A DNA stretch of 64,000 bases. Source: Candidatus Thiodubiliella endoseptemdiera. Lineage in GTDB: Bacteria; Pseudomonadota; Gammaproteobacteria; PS1; Pseudothioglobaceae. The notes beneath the pieces were generated by a model. The model had not been told where the DNA came from. It saw only the letters and a program-made list of their open reading frames with translations, and searched no databases. The stretch lies in assembly GCA_013416635.1 (NCBI GenBank), contig JACCHT010000001.1, positions 310,001-374,000 on the forward strand. Reading direction: 5' to 3'. Each line of letters opens with the position of its first letter. Position 1 is the first letter of the stretch. Of the stretch, positions 50,401 through 62,300 are shown one piece after another. The position numbers were made by a program, and so were the translations under genes.

Positions 50401-53158
50401 TAAAAGGAAAAAGGTAAGATGATTTCTTCACCTGCTTTGGTTGTAGCGTCTTTTATCTAATGGTGGTTTTGGGAAATATCAACTTTAAAATCACCTATTT
50501 TCTCTATCGCTGGGTTACCGCGGTATCTTTATATTGACTTTATGCTGTAATTTGTCCATGGGTTAATGGAAAAAATCTGTGGCTAAACAGTAATGGTTGC
50601 ATATTTTTTGGGCAGTCCCTTATTAATTTTTTTGGTTAATAACTTGAGACTTCTTGTTTTTTTCTACACCAGTTGTGGCCTTTTTGTCCCTTTTTTGTCT
50701 TCAATAGCGTTTAAAATATCTCCCAGTTTGTGTAATGTCCCCCAATAGTTGGACAACACCATCAACCCGGCTAATTTAAAAGGAAAATCCTGTTGGAACA
50801 TATTACCTGCCGGTTTACCCCTGTAAGGAATTGCACTTGTTGGAATCTCAAAATCTGCTTTATTAACTATCATCGACTTTGACGTGAAAGAAAAAGAATA
50901 ATTGTTTAATTTTACTGATGCCCCTGCTTTGGCGGCACCTTTGCCTTATCTAGTGTAAATTCCTTATTTGGTCACTTTTACTGGTAGCATTGTTGGAGTC
51001 TTCATTGGTTGTCATGGTTAACTCAAAAACATCACCACTTTAAAGCCGATTCCCATCTTTTGGGTAGTTGACTCCCCAGCTTGTTATGTTTGGGGGCGGC
51101 GTGTCAATTAAAACGGGGGGGTTTTCCCCCCTTCTGCCCACCGGAAGAAATTTTTTTAAATGTTAGTCTCCCACTGACAAAAACCCGGTATTTTATTTTG
51201 GGTTGTCCATTCGGTACCAGGCAGAGGCAAAAGTGGGTAGTTACTGGTTCTACAACTTTGTCTTGGCTTTTTTCCACTGGTGCTTTAAATGAAAAGCATG
51301 ATAACAACCCCTTTTTCCCCAAAAATTTTTAAATTCCCTTGAATGGCAAATTTGCTAAATTCACTGGTTTACCTTTTTCGCTAACAAGTTGCCACGCATC
51401 TCCCCATTGTGCTGTGGTGGTGAATGAAAAAACCAAAGCCCCAACCCACTATCGCTGTCAATACCCTCAATCTTTTGCAGTATCTTAAAATCCTGCATCA
51501 ATTTTGACATAGTAATTCTTTTGGCTTTAAATCACTACCTGGATTAATGGTAATTTTTTGGGGCTATCAAAACCTTGGTTAGCTATTAATCGTAATAAGG
51601 TGTAGGTTGGCTTTATCATAAAAGCAATACTGCCTGCTGTGTTTATTGTAACGCCTTAAAAAAGGGCATCGTTAAGTTTCATTGGGTTTTCCATATTGCC
51701 ACTGGTGTACTGGGGCTTTGGTTCAATTGCTTTCTTATTTGCTGCTTTGTGCTGTAAAACATTGCCCCACTTCTGTAATTGCGGATTAGCGGCGGCACGG
51801 GTTTAATTAGAACCTACATCTGGGATTTAGGTACAACGTTAATTTTTAGACTTTACCCATCAGCAGGTGTTGTCTAATTAAAGTACCTTTTTAATAGCAC
51901 CATTGCTGATGTTGATAAAACCTTTTTTTCAAAAACCCGTTACTGCTTCCAAAAGGGAAAGGTATGGTGATTGTATCCCAGTTTTAAAGGGAAAGATGTT
52001 GTCATCGCTGATAATCAAAGTTGGGCTTAGTATCAAAACTTTTTATTATTGCTGGCCAACTTTTTTTTGCTTGTTAACTTTAAAGTAGCAGCATCACGGC
52101 CCGTAAGGCTTATTATGCCTTTTCTGTTTTTCAGGAGGGGGTTTGTTCTAAAGTTGGGCCCTTTACTACCAAAAAGGGTAAAGTACCCTTTTTTACCGCC
52201 TGTAACTGTAATATCATTTATATCAAAATCTGTAACTGCTTCATCAAAGAAAAAGGGATGGTAATACTTCACCAACTTTAGCGGTGTGGACTTGTCATCA
52301 TAATTTAAACCAATCCCAAACCTGGGTTGACTCCTTTCCCCAAAATCGTGGATTCAATTCTCTTAAAAACGCCTGCTTCTAAAGCCCATCTCGCCTGTTA
52401 TATCAATCTTAAAAACCATCTAAAATAAACCTATCGCCATTAAAAACGGGAAACTTCTTCTTGATAATCGGGACCGCCAATTAACCATTCTTTCAAAAGT
52501 TAGGTCTGTCAACTCTTTTGTTTGGGTATTCCAAAAATGCCAGTTAAATAAACATCATTGCCACCTGTTGGGGTAGTCCTGTTGCATCCTTTGGGGCCTT
52601 TGGGAACATAACTGTGTCATTGCCACTATTGCCAATATCTTAAAAACTGGCCCTTTAACCAGGGGGGAATTCCACCGTTGTTATCAGAAAAAAATCTTTA
52701 GTAGCACCAACTTCCCGGGGGTGCCTTTGTTTGGGGGGTTGAGTGGTTAAAAAGGGGCGGGGGGTGTTTTGAACTGGGTCAAAACAGGAAATTTTAAATT
52801 TTTTGAAAAACCCCCCATTTAATGCCCCCTCATTGCCTGTTTTATCAATCTTAAAAAACCTTTGCAAAATCCCTATCCCCTTAGAGGGTGTGAAAGGGCC
52901 CCGGGGAAACGGGAGTAGTAACCGTTTTTTTTTGAAGGTGTAGGTATTGCCATCTGTTTGTTCTAGTTGTTAAATGCCGGTTAAATAAATTGAATCATTG
53001 CCCCCTTTTGGGAAGCCCCGTTCCGACTTTGGTGCCTTGTCCCACATAACCCTCGTCTCCACTATTCCAATCTTTTAATGCGTCCCCTTTTAATCCGGTG
53101 ATATCGGAAACCAGTTAAAAACCGTTGGTTTGCTGATGAAGTATTTTGTTTGTCGCAA
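47408..53158 (-). CDS. Unit B: shorter giant-gene copy (frame broken as read)
   Basis: Second tandem copy, ~5.75 kb. Right to left: head resembling unit C (start codon region TGTTTGTC near 53150, ATG corrupted), Ig-like modules at ~49.3-52.6 kb, a single Ig + FG-GAP super-repeat (~48.2-49.27 kb), Ig-like, RTX repeats and C-terminal tail (47.4-48.1 kb). Almost every repeat carries frameshifts, so no long frame survives. Boundaries rest on alignment by eye to units A and C. Whether the short length is real or due to collapse of super-repeats in assembly cannot be decided here. Confidence 0.6.
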
Positions 53159-53216
53159 AGGGGGGGTCCTTTGGTTGTAATAACGATTATTATACATAAT
53201 TTACTTATTCCTCTAA

Positions 53217-53360
53217 AAGGGGGCATAAATAGGGATGATTAGCAAAAAGACAGATTTTTTTAAATTGGAAATTTTTTTAAAACCACTCTACAGGGCTAAG
53301 TTTTTTAAAAATTTGTAATTTGATGAAAAATCGTTTTGATAATTTTTTTGCAAAAAAGGG
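53217..53360 (+). mobile_element. MITE copy 10 (spacer between units B and C, corrupted)
   Basis: Recognisable by GCATAAATAGGGATGATTAG and the internal TTTGTAATTTGATGAAA, in the same orientation and after the same CTCTAA as copies 6 and 8. Only one element is present here, and the terminator found between the paired copies in the other spacers is missing. Confidence 0.75.
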
Positions 53361-53379
53361 TTTCCCTTTACTTTTTTTT

Positions 53380-56300
53380 AAAAAAAAGATTATCGTTAAA
53401 GTGCCTAAGCAACTGTTCGGGGGTAAAAAAACCCTTGAGATTGATAACCAAAAAACATCATCTGTAACCGTGCCATCAGCATCAATCGTTAGTTTGGGAC
53501 TACCTGCAGTGCCCGTATCGAAATGAATATATTTATCAATATTGAAAAGTGTCGCTTGGTTCCACTAGCGGGAATAAAATTTTTTAAAACTAATTTATCC
53601 CACCAGCCAAATATGAAGCCGTTAATTTTCTTCGCCATTATCTGTATTTGCATAAAAAAAATATCACTGCCTGCACCGCCATTTATAGTTCGTTCCCCCC
53701 CCATTTATAGTATCGTCCCTGCACCCTTTGTATCGGCGTTATCGGTGCCGATATAAAAATTATTAAAAACCCAAGTTTTACCAAATTTATCAATACCTAA
53801 AGTCATTACCCGGGGGTTTGTTATAACCCCGATGCCATTTTGATGTTAAAAACCTGAAGTTAAATTCTTGGGTTAAGTGAGTGTTGTGTCGCTAATATTA
53901 GCATTGTTGCTAATAGTTTAACTTTTCTGCGCTATTCAGATTTCAACAATCCACCATTTGTTTTTATGTTTTCAAAAAATCAATTCAATTTGAACCGCCT
54001 AAGACATTGGGATCCTGGTTTTCTTAAAGGGGCTTTTCATCCACAGACAGGGTCGTTGAGCTTGTCCATCTACAGAAGCGGTTGTTGATTGTAGTATTTG
54101 GGTGATAAACCTCACCCACTCAAATCCAATCAATCCCCCCATCAATATAGCCAAGTTTGGCGTGGAATAATTTCCCCCTCAATGCCATTAAAGGTTTTTT
54201 TCGTTTTGCTTCATAAGTAGGGTTAAAATAGTGCCTGTATTTCGATGGGATTTTGGGGTGCCCTTCTGCTCCTCACCCACCACTCTGGTCCCATCGCCTC
54301 AATATCGGCTAGGGTTGGTGAGAAGAATATCCCCCATCAATGCCATTAAAAAATTGTCATCTCAGTTTTGCTTCATAAACGGGTTAAAATAGTGCCCGTG
54401 GATGAGTATTTGGGGGGCTTTTTCCCCACCCCCACCAATTAGTCGCCATCCCTCAATATCGGCCAAGGTTGATGCGGAAAAACCCCCATCAATGCCATTA
54501 AAAAAATTGTCATTCCGTTTTTTTCTTCAAAACGGGGGTTAAGTGCCTTTTTTTGATGATTTAAAATCCTAAACTCACCCATCCAAATCAGGTCCCATCG
54601 CCTCAATATCCCAAAGGGGTTGGTGGGAATAATACCCCATCAATGCCTTAAAAAGGGTTGTCATCTCAGTTTTTGCTTCAAAAAGGGGGTTTAAAAGTGC
54701 CTGTGTTTTGATAGTATTTAAGGGTGCCATCACTCTCACCCACCACCAAATCTAGGTCGCCATCGCCGTCAATATCGGCCAGGGTTGGTGCAGATAAATC
54801 CCCCACATCAATACCCTCAAAAGGATTATTGCCCGAACCTGTTTTTTCAATATACTCAAGCTTAGTCATGGTCAACACCACTCTATCAGCGGTAAATACT
54901 GGTGCATTACCTACGACATCTGTTATATTATTTAGCGTAATATCTCTTGTTGGATTGTCAATATAAAAGTCTGTAGCGGCAATGCTATCTCCAGCTTGAA
55001 CGCTATATTTAAACACCAGTTTCTTATCACCTGCAGTTGTAGAGGCGGTTTTATCCAAAACAAAGTCTTTGCCTGCAATGACCACTTTAGAGCCTGTGGT
55101 GTTATTAAGTTTCAAGGTCTCACTCATTGTCAAAGTTAGGCTGATAACATCGCCTACCTTAAAAGCAGATTGTCCTGCTGGAATATTGCTTAGAGTCCAT
55201 GAGTTAGTAGCCGTTGGAGTTGGGGCTTGTCCATCTACAGAAGAAGGTTGTTGATTGTAGTAATATTTAAGTTTACCACTCTGCTCACCCACCACCAAAT
55301 CTAGGTCGCCATCACCATCAATATCGGCTAGGACTGGTGAGGAATAACGCCCCACATCAATGCCATTAAAAGGATTGTCATCTCCAGTTTTTGCTTCATA
55401 AGCAGGGTTAGAAGTAGTGCCTGTATTTTGATAGTATTTAAGGGTGCCATTAAACTCACCCACCACCAAATCTAGGTCGCCATCGCCGTCAATATCGGCC
55501 AGGGTTGGTGCGGAAAAATCCCCCACATCAATGCTATTAAAAGGATTGCTACCTCCAGTTTTTGCTTCATAAGCAGGGTTAGAAGTAGTGCCTGTATTTT
55601 GATAGTATTTAAGGGTGCCATAATCCTTACCCACCACCAAATCTAGGTCGCCATCGCCGTCAATATCAGCCAAGTTTGGCGTGGAATAATGTCCCACATC
55701 AATGCCATTAAAAGGATTACTATCTCCAGTTTTTGCTTCATAAGCAGGGTTAGAAGTAGAGCTTGTATTTTGATAGTATTTAAGGGTGCCATTCTGCTCA
55801 CCCACCACCAAATCTAGGTCGCCATCGCCATCAATATCAGCCAAGGTTGGTGTGGAATAATACCCCACATCAATGCCATTAAAGGATTGCTTATCTCCAG
55901 TTTTGCTTCCAAGCGGGGTTAAAGTAGTGCCTGTATTTTGATAGTATTTAAGGGTGCGATTCTTCTCACCCACCACTAAATCTAGGTCGCCATCGCCGTC
56001 AATATCAGCCAAGATTGGCGTGGAATAACCTCCCACATCAATGCCATTAAAAGGATTATTGCCCAAACCTGTTTTTTCAATATACTCAAGCTTAGTCTTA
56101 GCCAACACTACTCTATCAGCGGTAAATACTGGTGCATTACCTGCAACATTTGTTATATTATTTAGCGTAATATCGCTTGTTGGATTGTCAATATCAAAGT
56201 CTGTAGCGGCAATGCTATCTCCAACTTGAACGCTATATTTAAACACCAGTTTCTTATCACCTGCAGTTATAGAGGCAGTTTTATCCAAAACAAAGTCTTT

Positions 56301-59300
56301 GCCTGCAATGACCACTTTAGAGCCTGTGGTGTTATTAAGTTTCAAGGTCTTACTCATTGTCAGTGTTAGGCTGATAACATCGCCTGTCTTAAAAGCAGAT
56401 TGCCCTGCTGGAATATCGCTTAAAACCCATGGATTGGTAGTGATTGGGGTTGGAGCTTGAGTATCTACAGAAGAAGGTTGTTGATTGTAATAATATTTAA
56501 GGGTGCCATTCTGCTCACCCACCACCAAATCTAGGTCGCCATCGCCATCAATATCGGCTAGGACTGGTGCGGAATAACGCCCCACATCAATGCCATTAAA
56601 AGGATTGTCATCTCCAGTTTTTGCTTCATAAGCAGGGTTAGAAGTAGTGCCTGTATTTTGATAGTATTTAAGGGTGCCATCACTCTCACCCACCACCAAA
56701 TCTAGGTCGCCATCGCCGTCAATATCGGCTAGGGTTGGTTTGGAAGAATCCCCCACATCAATGCTATTAAAAGGATTGTCATCTCCAGTTTTTGCTTCAT
56801 AAGCAGGGTTAGAAGTAGTGCCTGTATTTTGATAGTATTTAAGGGTGCCATAAGCCTCACCCATCACCAAATCTAGGTCGCCATCGCCGTCAATATCGAC
56901 TAGGATTGGTGAGTAAGAATATCCTGCATTAATGCCATTAAAAGGATTGTCATCTCCAGTTTTTGCTTCATAAGCAGGGTTAGAAGTAGTGCCTGTGTTT
57001 TGATAGTATTTAAGGGTGCCATTATTCTCACCCACCACCAAATCTAGGTCGCCATCGCCGTCAATATCGGCTAGGGTTGGCGTAGCAAAACCCCCCACAT
57101 CAATGCCATTAAAAAGATTGCTATCTCCAGTTTTTGCTTCATAAGCAGGGTTAGAAGTAGTGCCTGTATTTTGATAGTATTTAAGGGTGCGATTCTCCTC
57201 ACCCACCACTAAATCTAGGTCGCCATCGCTGTCAATATCAGCCAGGGTTGGCGCAGAAGCATTCCCCACATCAATACCCTCAAAAGGATTATTGCCCGAA
57301 CCTGTTTTTTCAATATACTCAAGCTTAGTCTTAGCCAACACTACTCTATCAGCGGTAAATACTGGTGCATTACCTGCGACATCTGTTATATTATTTAGCG
57401 TAATATCGCTTGTTGGGTTGTCAATATCAAAGTCTGTAGCGGCAATGTTATCCCCAGCTTGAACGCTATATTTAAACACCAGTTTCTTATCACCTGCAGT
57501 TGTAGAGGCAGTTTTATCCAAAACAAAGTCTTTGCCTGCAATGACCACTTTAGAGCCTGTGGTGTTGTTAAGCTTCAAGGTCTCGCTCATTGTCAGTGTT
57601 AGGCTGATAACATCGCCTGTCTTAAAAGCAGATTGTCCTGCTGGAATATTGCTTAGAGTCCATGGATTGGTCGTGATTGGGGTTGGGTTAATGGTGTCAT
57701 AAGTTACTGCTGTGCTAGTGCTAATTGTTGAATTGGTGCCATCACTAAGCGTTACTACAGCCGTGTAGGTTTTTCCACCGACTAGTGTAGTTGGCATATT
57801 GGCATGTGCCAGTGTCCAAGTTTTATCATCCGCAATGGTTGGCAAACTTGAAACTGTGGCTACTGAATTACTGCCTTCAAAAAATTCAATCTTAGTAATA
57901 GACAAAGTACCTGTTCCCGTTACTGTACCTGAGAGTGTGGTTGCATCTTTCTCGTTATTATTAATGTAATTATCATCGGCACCTGCCCAAACAATGTCGG
58001 TAGTAAGGACGATGGTTTTAAATGCCCATTGGTTGCTGTTTTTAGCAATACCCGGTGCATCGTTGCCTACCATATCCGTTATAGCACCAGAGTTCATTTC
58101 TAAATAGTAACTGCCTGCGGTAAGTTTATTATTGGTTAAACCTAATGCTGATACATCAATAGTAAGTTTATCATTGGTAATGCTAAATTTATTTGTATCA
58201 CTAGCGATATTAATCGTTGCTACTGTTACATCGCTACTATTCTTGATGAGAATACTGCCCGTACCTGCTTTAATATTTTCACTAAAGTCAAGCACTAGAT
58301 CTGAGGTTTCACCTAAGGTAACACTGGCTTGTGTTGTTAGAGTTGGCGCTTGTCCATCTACAGAAGAAGGCTGTTGATTGTAGTAGTATTTAAGAGTGCC
58401 ATCATTCTCACCCACCACCAAATCTAGGTCGCCATCGCCGTCAATATCGGCTAGGACTGGTGAGAATAATCCCCCACATCAATGCCATTAAAAGGATTGT
58501 CATCTCCAATTTTTGCTTCATAAGCAGGGTTAGAAGTAGTGCCTGTATTTTGATAGTATTTAAAGGTGCCATCACTCTCACCCACCACCAAATCTAGGTC
58601 GCCATCGCCGTCAATATCGGCTAGGGTTGGTTTGGAGCGATCCCCCACATCAATGCCATCAAAAGGATTGCTATCTCCAGTTTTTGCTTCATAAGCAGGG
58701 TTAGAAGTAGTGCCTGTATTTTGATAGTATTTAAGGGTGCCATCATTCTCACCCACTACCAAATCTAGATCACCATCGCCATCAATATCAGCCAAGTTTG
58801 GCGTGGAATAACCTCCCACATCAATGCCATTAAAAGGATTATTGCCTCCAGTTTTTGCTTCATAAGCAGGGTTAGAAGTAGTGCCTGTATTTTGATAGTA
58901 TTTAAGGGTGCCATTACTCTCACCCACCACCAAATCTAGATCACCATCGCCATCAATATCAGCCAAGTTTGGCGTGGAATAACCTCCCACATCAATGCCA
59001 TTAAAAGGATTATTGCCTCCAGTTTTTGCTTCATAAGCAGGGCTAGAAGTAGTACCTGTATTTTGATAGTATTTAAGGGTGCCATTACTCTCACCCACCA
59101 CCAAATCTAGGTCGCCATCGCCGTCAATATCAGCCAAGATTGGCACAGAAACATACCCCACATCAATACCCTCAAAAGGATTATTGCCCGAACCTGTTTT
59201 TTCAATATACTCAAGCTTAGTCTTGGTCAACACCACTCTATCAGCGGTAAATACTGGTGCATTACCTGCGACATCTGTTATATTATTTAGCGTAATATCG

Positions 59301-62300
59301 CTTGTTGGGTTGTCAATATCAAAGTCTGTAGCGGCAATGCTATCTCCAGCTTGAACGCTATATTTAAACACCAGTTTCTTATCACCTGCAGTTGTAGAGG
59401 CAGTTTTATCCAAAACAAAGTCTTTGCCTGCAATGACCACTTTAGAGCCTGTGGTGTTATTAAGTTTCAAGGTCTCGCTCATTGTCAGTGTTAGGCTGAT
59501 AACATCCCCTGCCTTAAAAGCAGATTGTCCTGCTGGAATATCGCTTAAAGTCCATGGATTGGTCGTGATTGGGGTTGGGTTAATGGTGTCATAAGTTACT
59601 GCTGTGCTAGTGATAGTTGTTGAATGGTGCCATCACTAAGCGTTACTGCAGCCGTGTAGGTTTTCCATCGGCTAATTCAGATGGCATAGCAGAATGTGCG
59701 AGTGCCCGTGCCGTCAGCTGCAACAGCTGGCAATCCTGAAGTATTGCTGTGCCTACTGTGTTATTACCTTCAAAAACTCAATTTTTAGTAATAGATAAGG
59801 TACCTGCTCGCTACTGTGCCTGAGGGGTGCGGTTGCGTCTTTTTCACTATCATTAATGTAGTTATCATCGGCACCTATCCAAGCGATTGTGGTAAAAGTG
59901 CTTTGGTTTCAAATGCCCATTGGTTAGTATCTTTAGTAATGGCAGCAGCATCGTTACCCGCTATGTCAGTTACTGTGCCTGCATCCATGGTGATATAGTA
60001 ACTGCCTTGGGTTAATTTATTATCAGTTAAACCTAATGCTGACACATCAATGGTGAGTTTATCGCCAGCAATGCTGAATTTAGTTGTCTCAGTAATATTA
60101 ATGGTTGCTATTACTCCATCATCACTACCTTTAATAACAATACTACCTGTACTACCTGCTTGAATGTCTTCATTAAAATCAAGCATCAGGTCTGAGGTTT
60201 CACCCAATTCGGCCGAAGCTTGTGTTGTTAGGATTGGGGCAGTGTTGTCCATTACCACATCATTAGATTCAGCTGAAATATTTCCTGCTTGGTCAGCTAA
60301 ATACCAATTATAAGTACCCTCTATTAAATCATGGGGGTTAAAACTAGAGCATCACCCCTAATCCGTTACTTTGTTGACTTTATTGCCAGCTACTAAAGCC
60401 TCAAGTTTAGCAACTGTATTAATCGCATCGCCAGACAATGAGTTGTGAACCAAATAACCCACACTAGAATCTGTGCTTGTTACTGTGATATCAGAATCTG
60501 TATTTGAAATAAGTGTTGCTGTTGCAGTGAGTGCATTTGGCGCAAGGGTATCAATAACCTGAGTATCACTCGCTGCAACCGTATTTCTATTGCCAGCAAT
60601 ATCTACAAATTTATCAGCAGCAACGCTAACTTCTAAATTGCCTTCGGTATCTGTATTAGGCACAACAATTAAGGTATAGGCTTTATTGGCATTAACACCT
60701 GTGGTAACCAATACTAAATCAGCACCACCTTTAATAGTGCCATTGGTAATAACAATGTCCTCTTTGGTAAACTCTGTTACTACCTCGTTAAAGGTAAAGG
60801 TAAAGATGATTTCTTCACCTGCTTTGGTTGTAGCGTCTTCATTATCGGTAATGGTTAAGATTGGTGCAACCGTATCAACTTTAAAATCACCTATTTTTTT
60901 ATCGCTGGGTTACCAGCAGTATTTTTTATATTGACTTTATAGCTGTAAGTTTGTCCATGGGTTAATGCTTGTAAATCTGTGGCTGCAACAGTAATGGTTG
61001 CACTATTGTTGGTAACAGTACCTGTATAAGTTTTTTGGTTAATAACTAGTGAGACTTCTTGATTGTTTTCTACACCAGTTGTAGCAACTGTTACAGTGCC
61101 ATTGCTGTTGTCTTCAATAGCGTTTAAAATATCTCCCCAGTTTAGTGTAATGTCTCCAATAGTTGGCACAACACCATCAACATTACGGTCTAATTCAATA
61201 GGATAAGTACCTGTGGTGGCAACCATATTACCTACTGCATCGGTTACTCCTGTTAAGGCAATTGCACTTGCATTGGTAATCTCAAAATCTGCTTTACTAA
61301 CGCTATCATCGACTTTGACAGTGTAGGTAAAGAATAATTGTTTTAACTCATCTACTGATGCCCCTGCTTTGGCGGCACCTTTTCTGGTATCTAGTGTAAA
61401 TTCCTTATTACCAATGGTCACTTTGCTACTGGTAGCATTGCTTAACGAGAGTGCTTCATTGGTTGTCATGGTTAACTCAATAACATCACCTACTTTAAAG
61501 CCCGATTGCCCATCTGTTGGTGAGTTGACTGCCCAGCTTGTTATGATTGGGGCAGCAGTGTCAATTAAAACAGGGGTGGTATTGCCACCTGTACTTGTAC
61601 CACCACCTGTTGAAGATAAATTTATTTCAATTGTGTAGGTCTCGCCACTGACTAAAGCCGGTATTTTACTATTGGCTAATGTCCATTCGGTACCATTGGC
61701 AGAGGCAAAAGTGGGTAGATTACTGGTCTCTACAACTCTGTCATTGGCTGTTGTTCCACTGGTTGCTTTAAATGTAATAGCACTGATAACAACGCCTGTT
61801 GCACCGCTAGAATTTGTTAATGTGCCTTGAATGGCAAGTGTGCTAAATTCACTGGCATTGATACCATTGTCGCTAACAGAGTTGCCACTTGCATCTACCC
61901 ATTGTGCTGTGGTGGTGAATGAATAGACCAGAAAGCCCCAACCACTATTGCTGTCAATACCCTCATAATTATTACCTGCAGTATCTTTAAAAGTGCCTGC
62001 ATCAATTTTGACATAGTAATTCTTATTGACTATTAAATCACTACCTGGATTAATAGTGATAATTTTGTTGGTGCTATCAAGACTAACTTGGTTAGCTATA
62101 TCAATCGTAATAAGAGTGTCAGAGTTGGCTTTATCATAAATGACAATACTGCCTGCTGTGTTTATTGTAACTGCCTCTAAAAAGGTCATCGTTAAGTTTT
62201 CATTAGGTGCCATATTGCCACTGAGTGCTGCTACTGGGGCTTTGGTGTCAATTGCTTGCTCGTTATTTGCTGCTGCTGTGCTGTAAGCATTGCCCGCACT

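Larger units (their letters stand above)
33008..54677. other. Low-quality, indel-rich repeat consensus
   Basis: Across this span the same repeats are recognisable but carry many small indels, lost internal segments and homopolymer runs (CCCCCCACC, GGGGTTTGGG, AAAAAGGG) not seen in the copies outside it. Quality changes sharply at ~33.0 and ~54.7 kb, inside repeats. Error density is highest at 34-36, 38 and 47.9-54.7 kb. This pattern fits unpolished long-read consensus of near-identical repeats better than natural decay. No trustworthy frame can be given in it. Confidence 0.75.

Noticed and set aside
34337-54500. Many 60-130 codon frames on both strands
   Set aside because: They are fragments or antisense shadows of the noisy FG-GAP/Ig repeats. 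None has its own start context or a distinct domain.
31190-60200. Regular repeats resembling a CRISPR array
   Set aside because: The period is 171 bp, the repeats are coding (57 codons, FG-GAP consensus) and the differences are amino acid changes in frame, not spacers.
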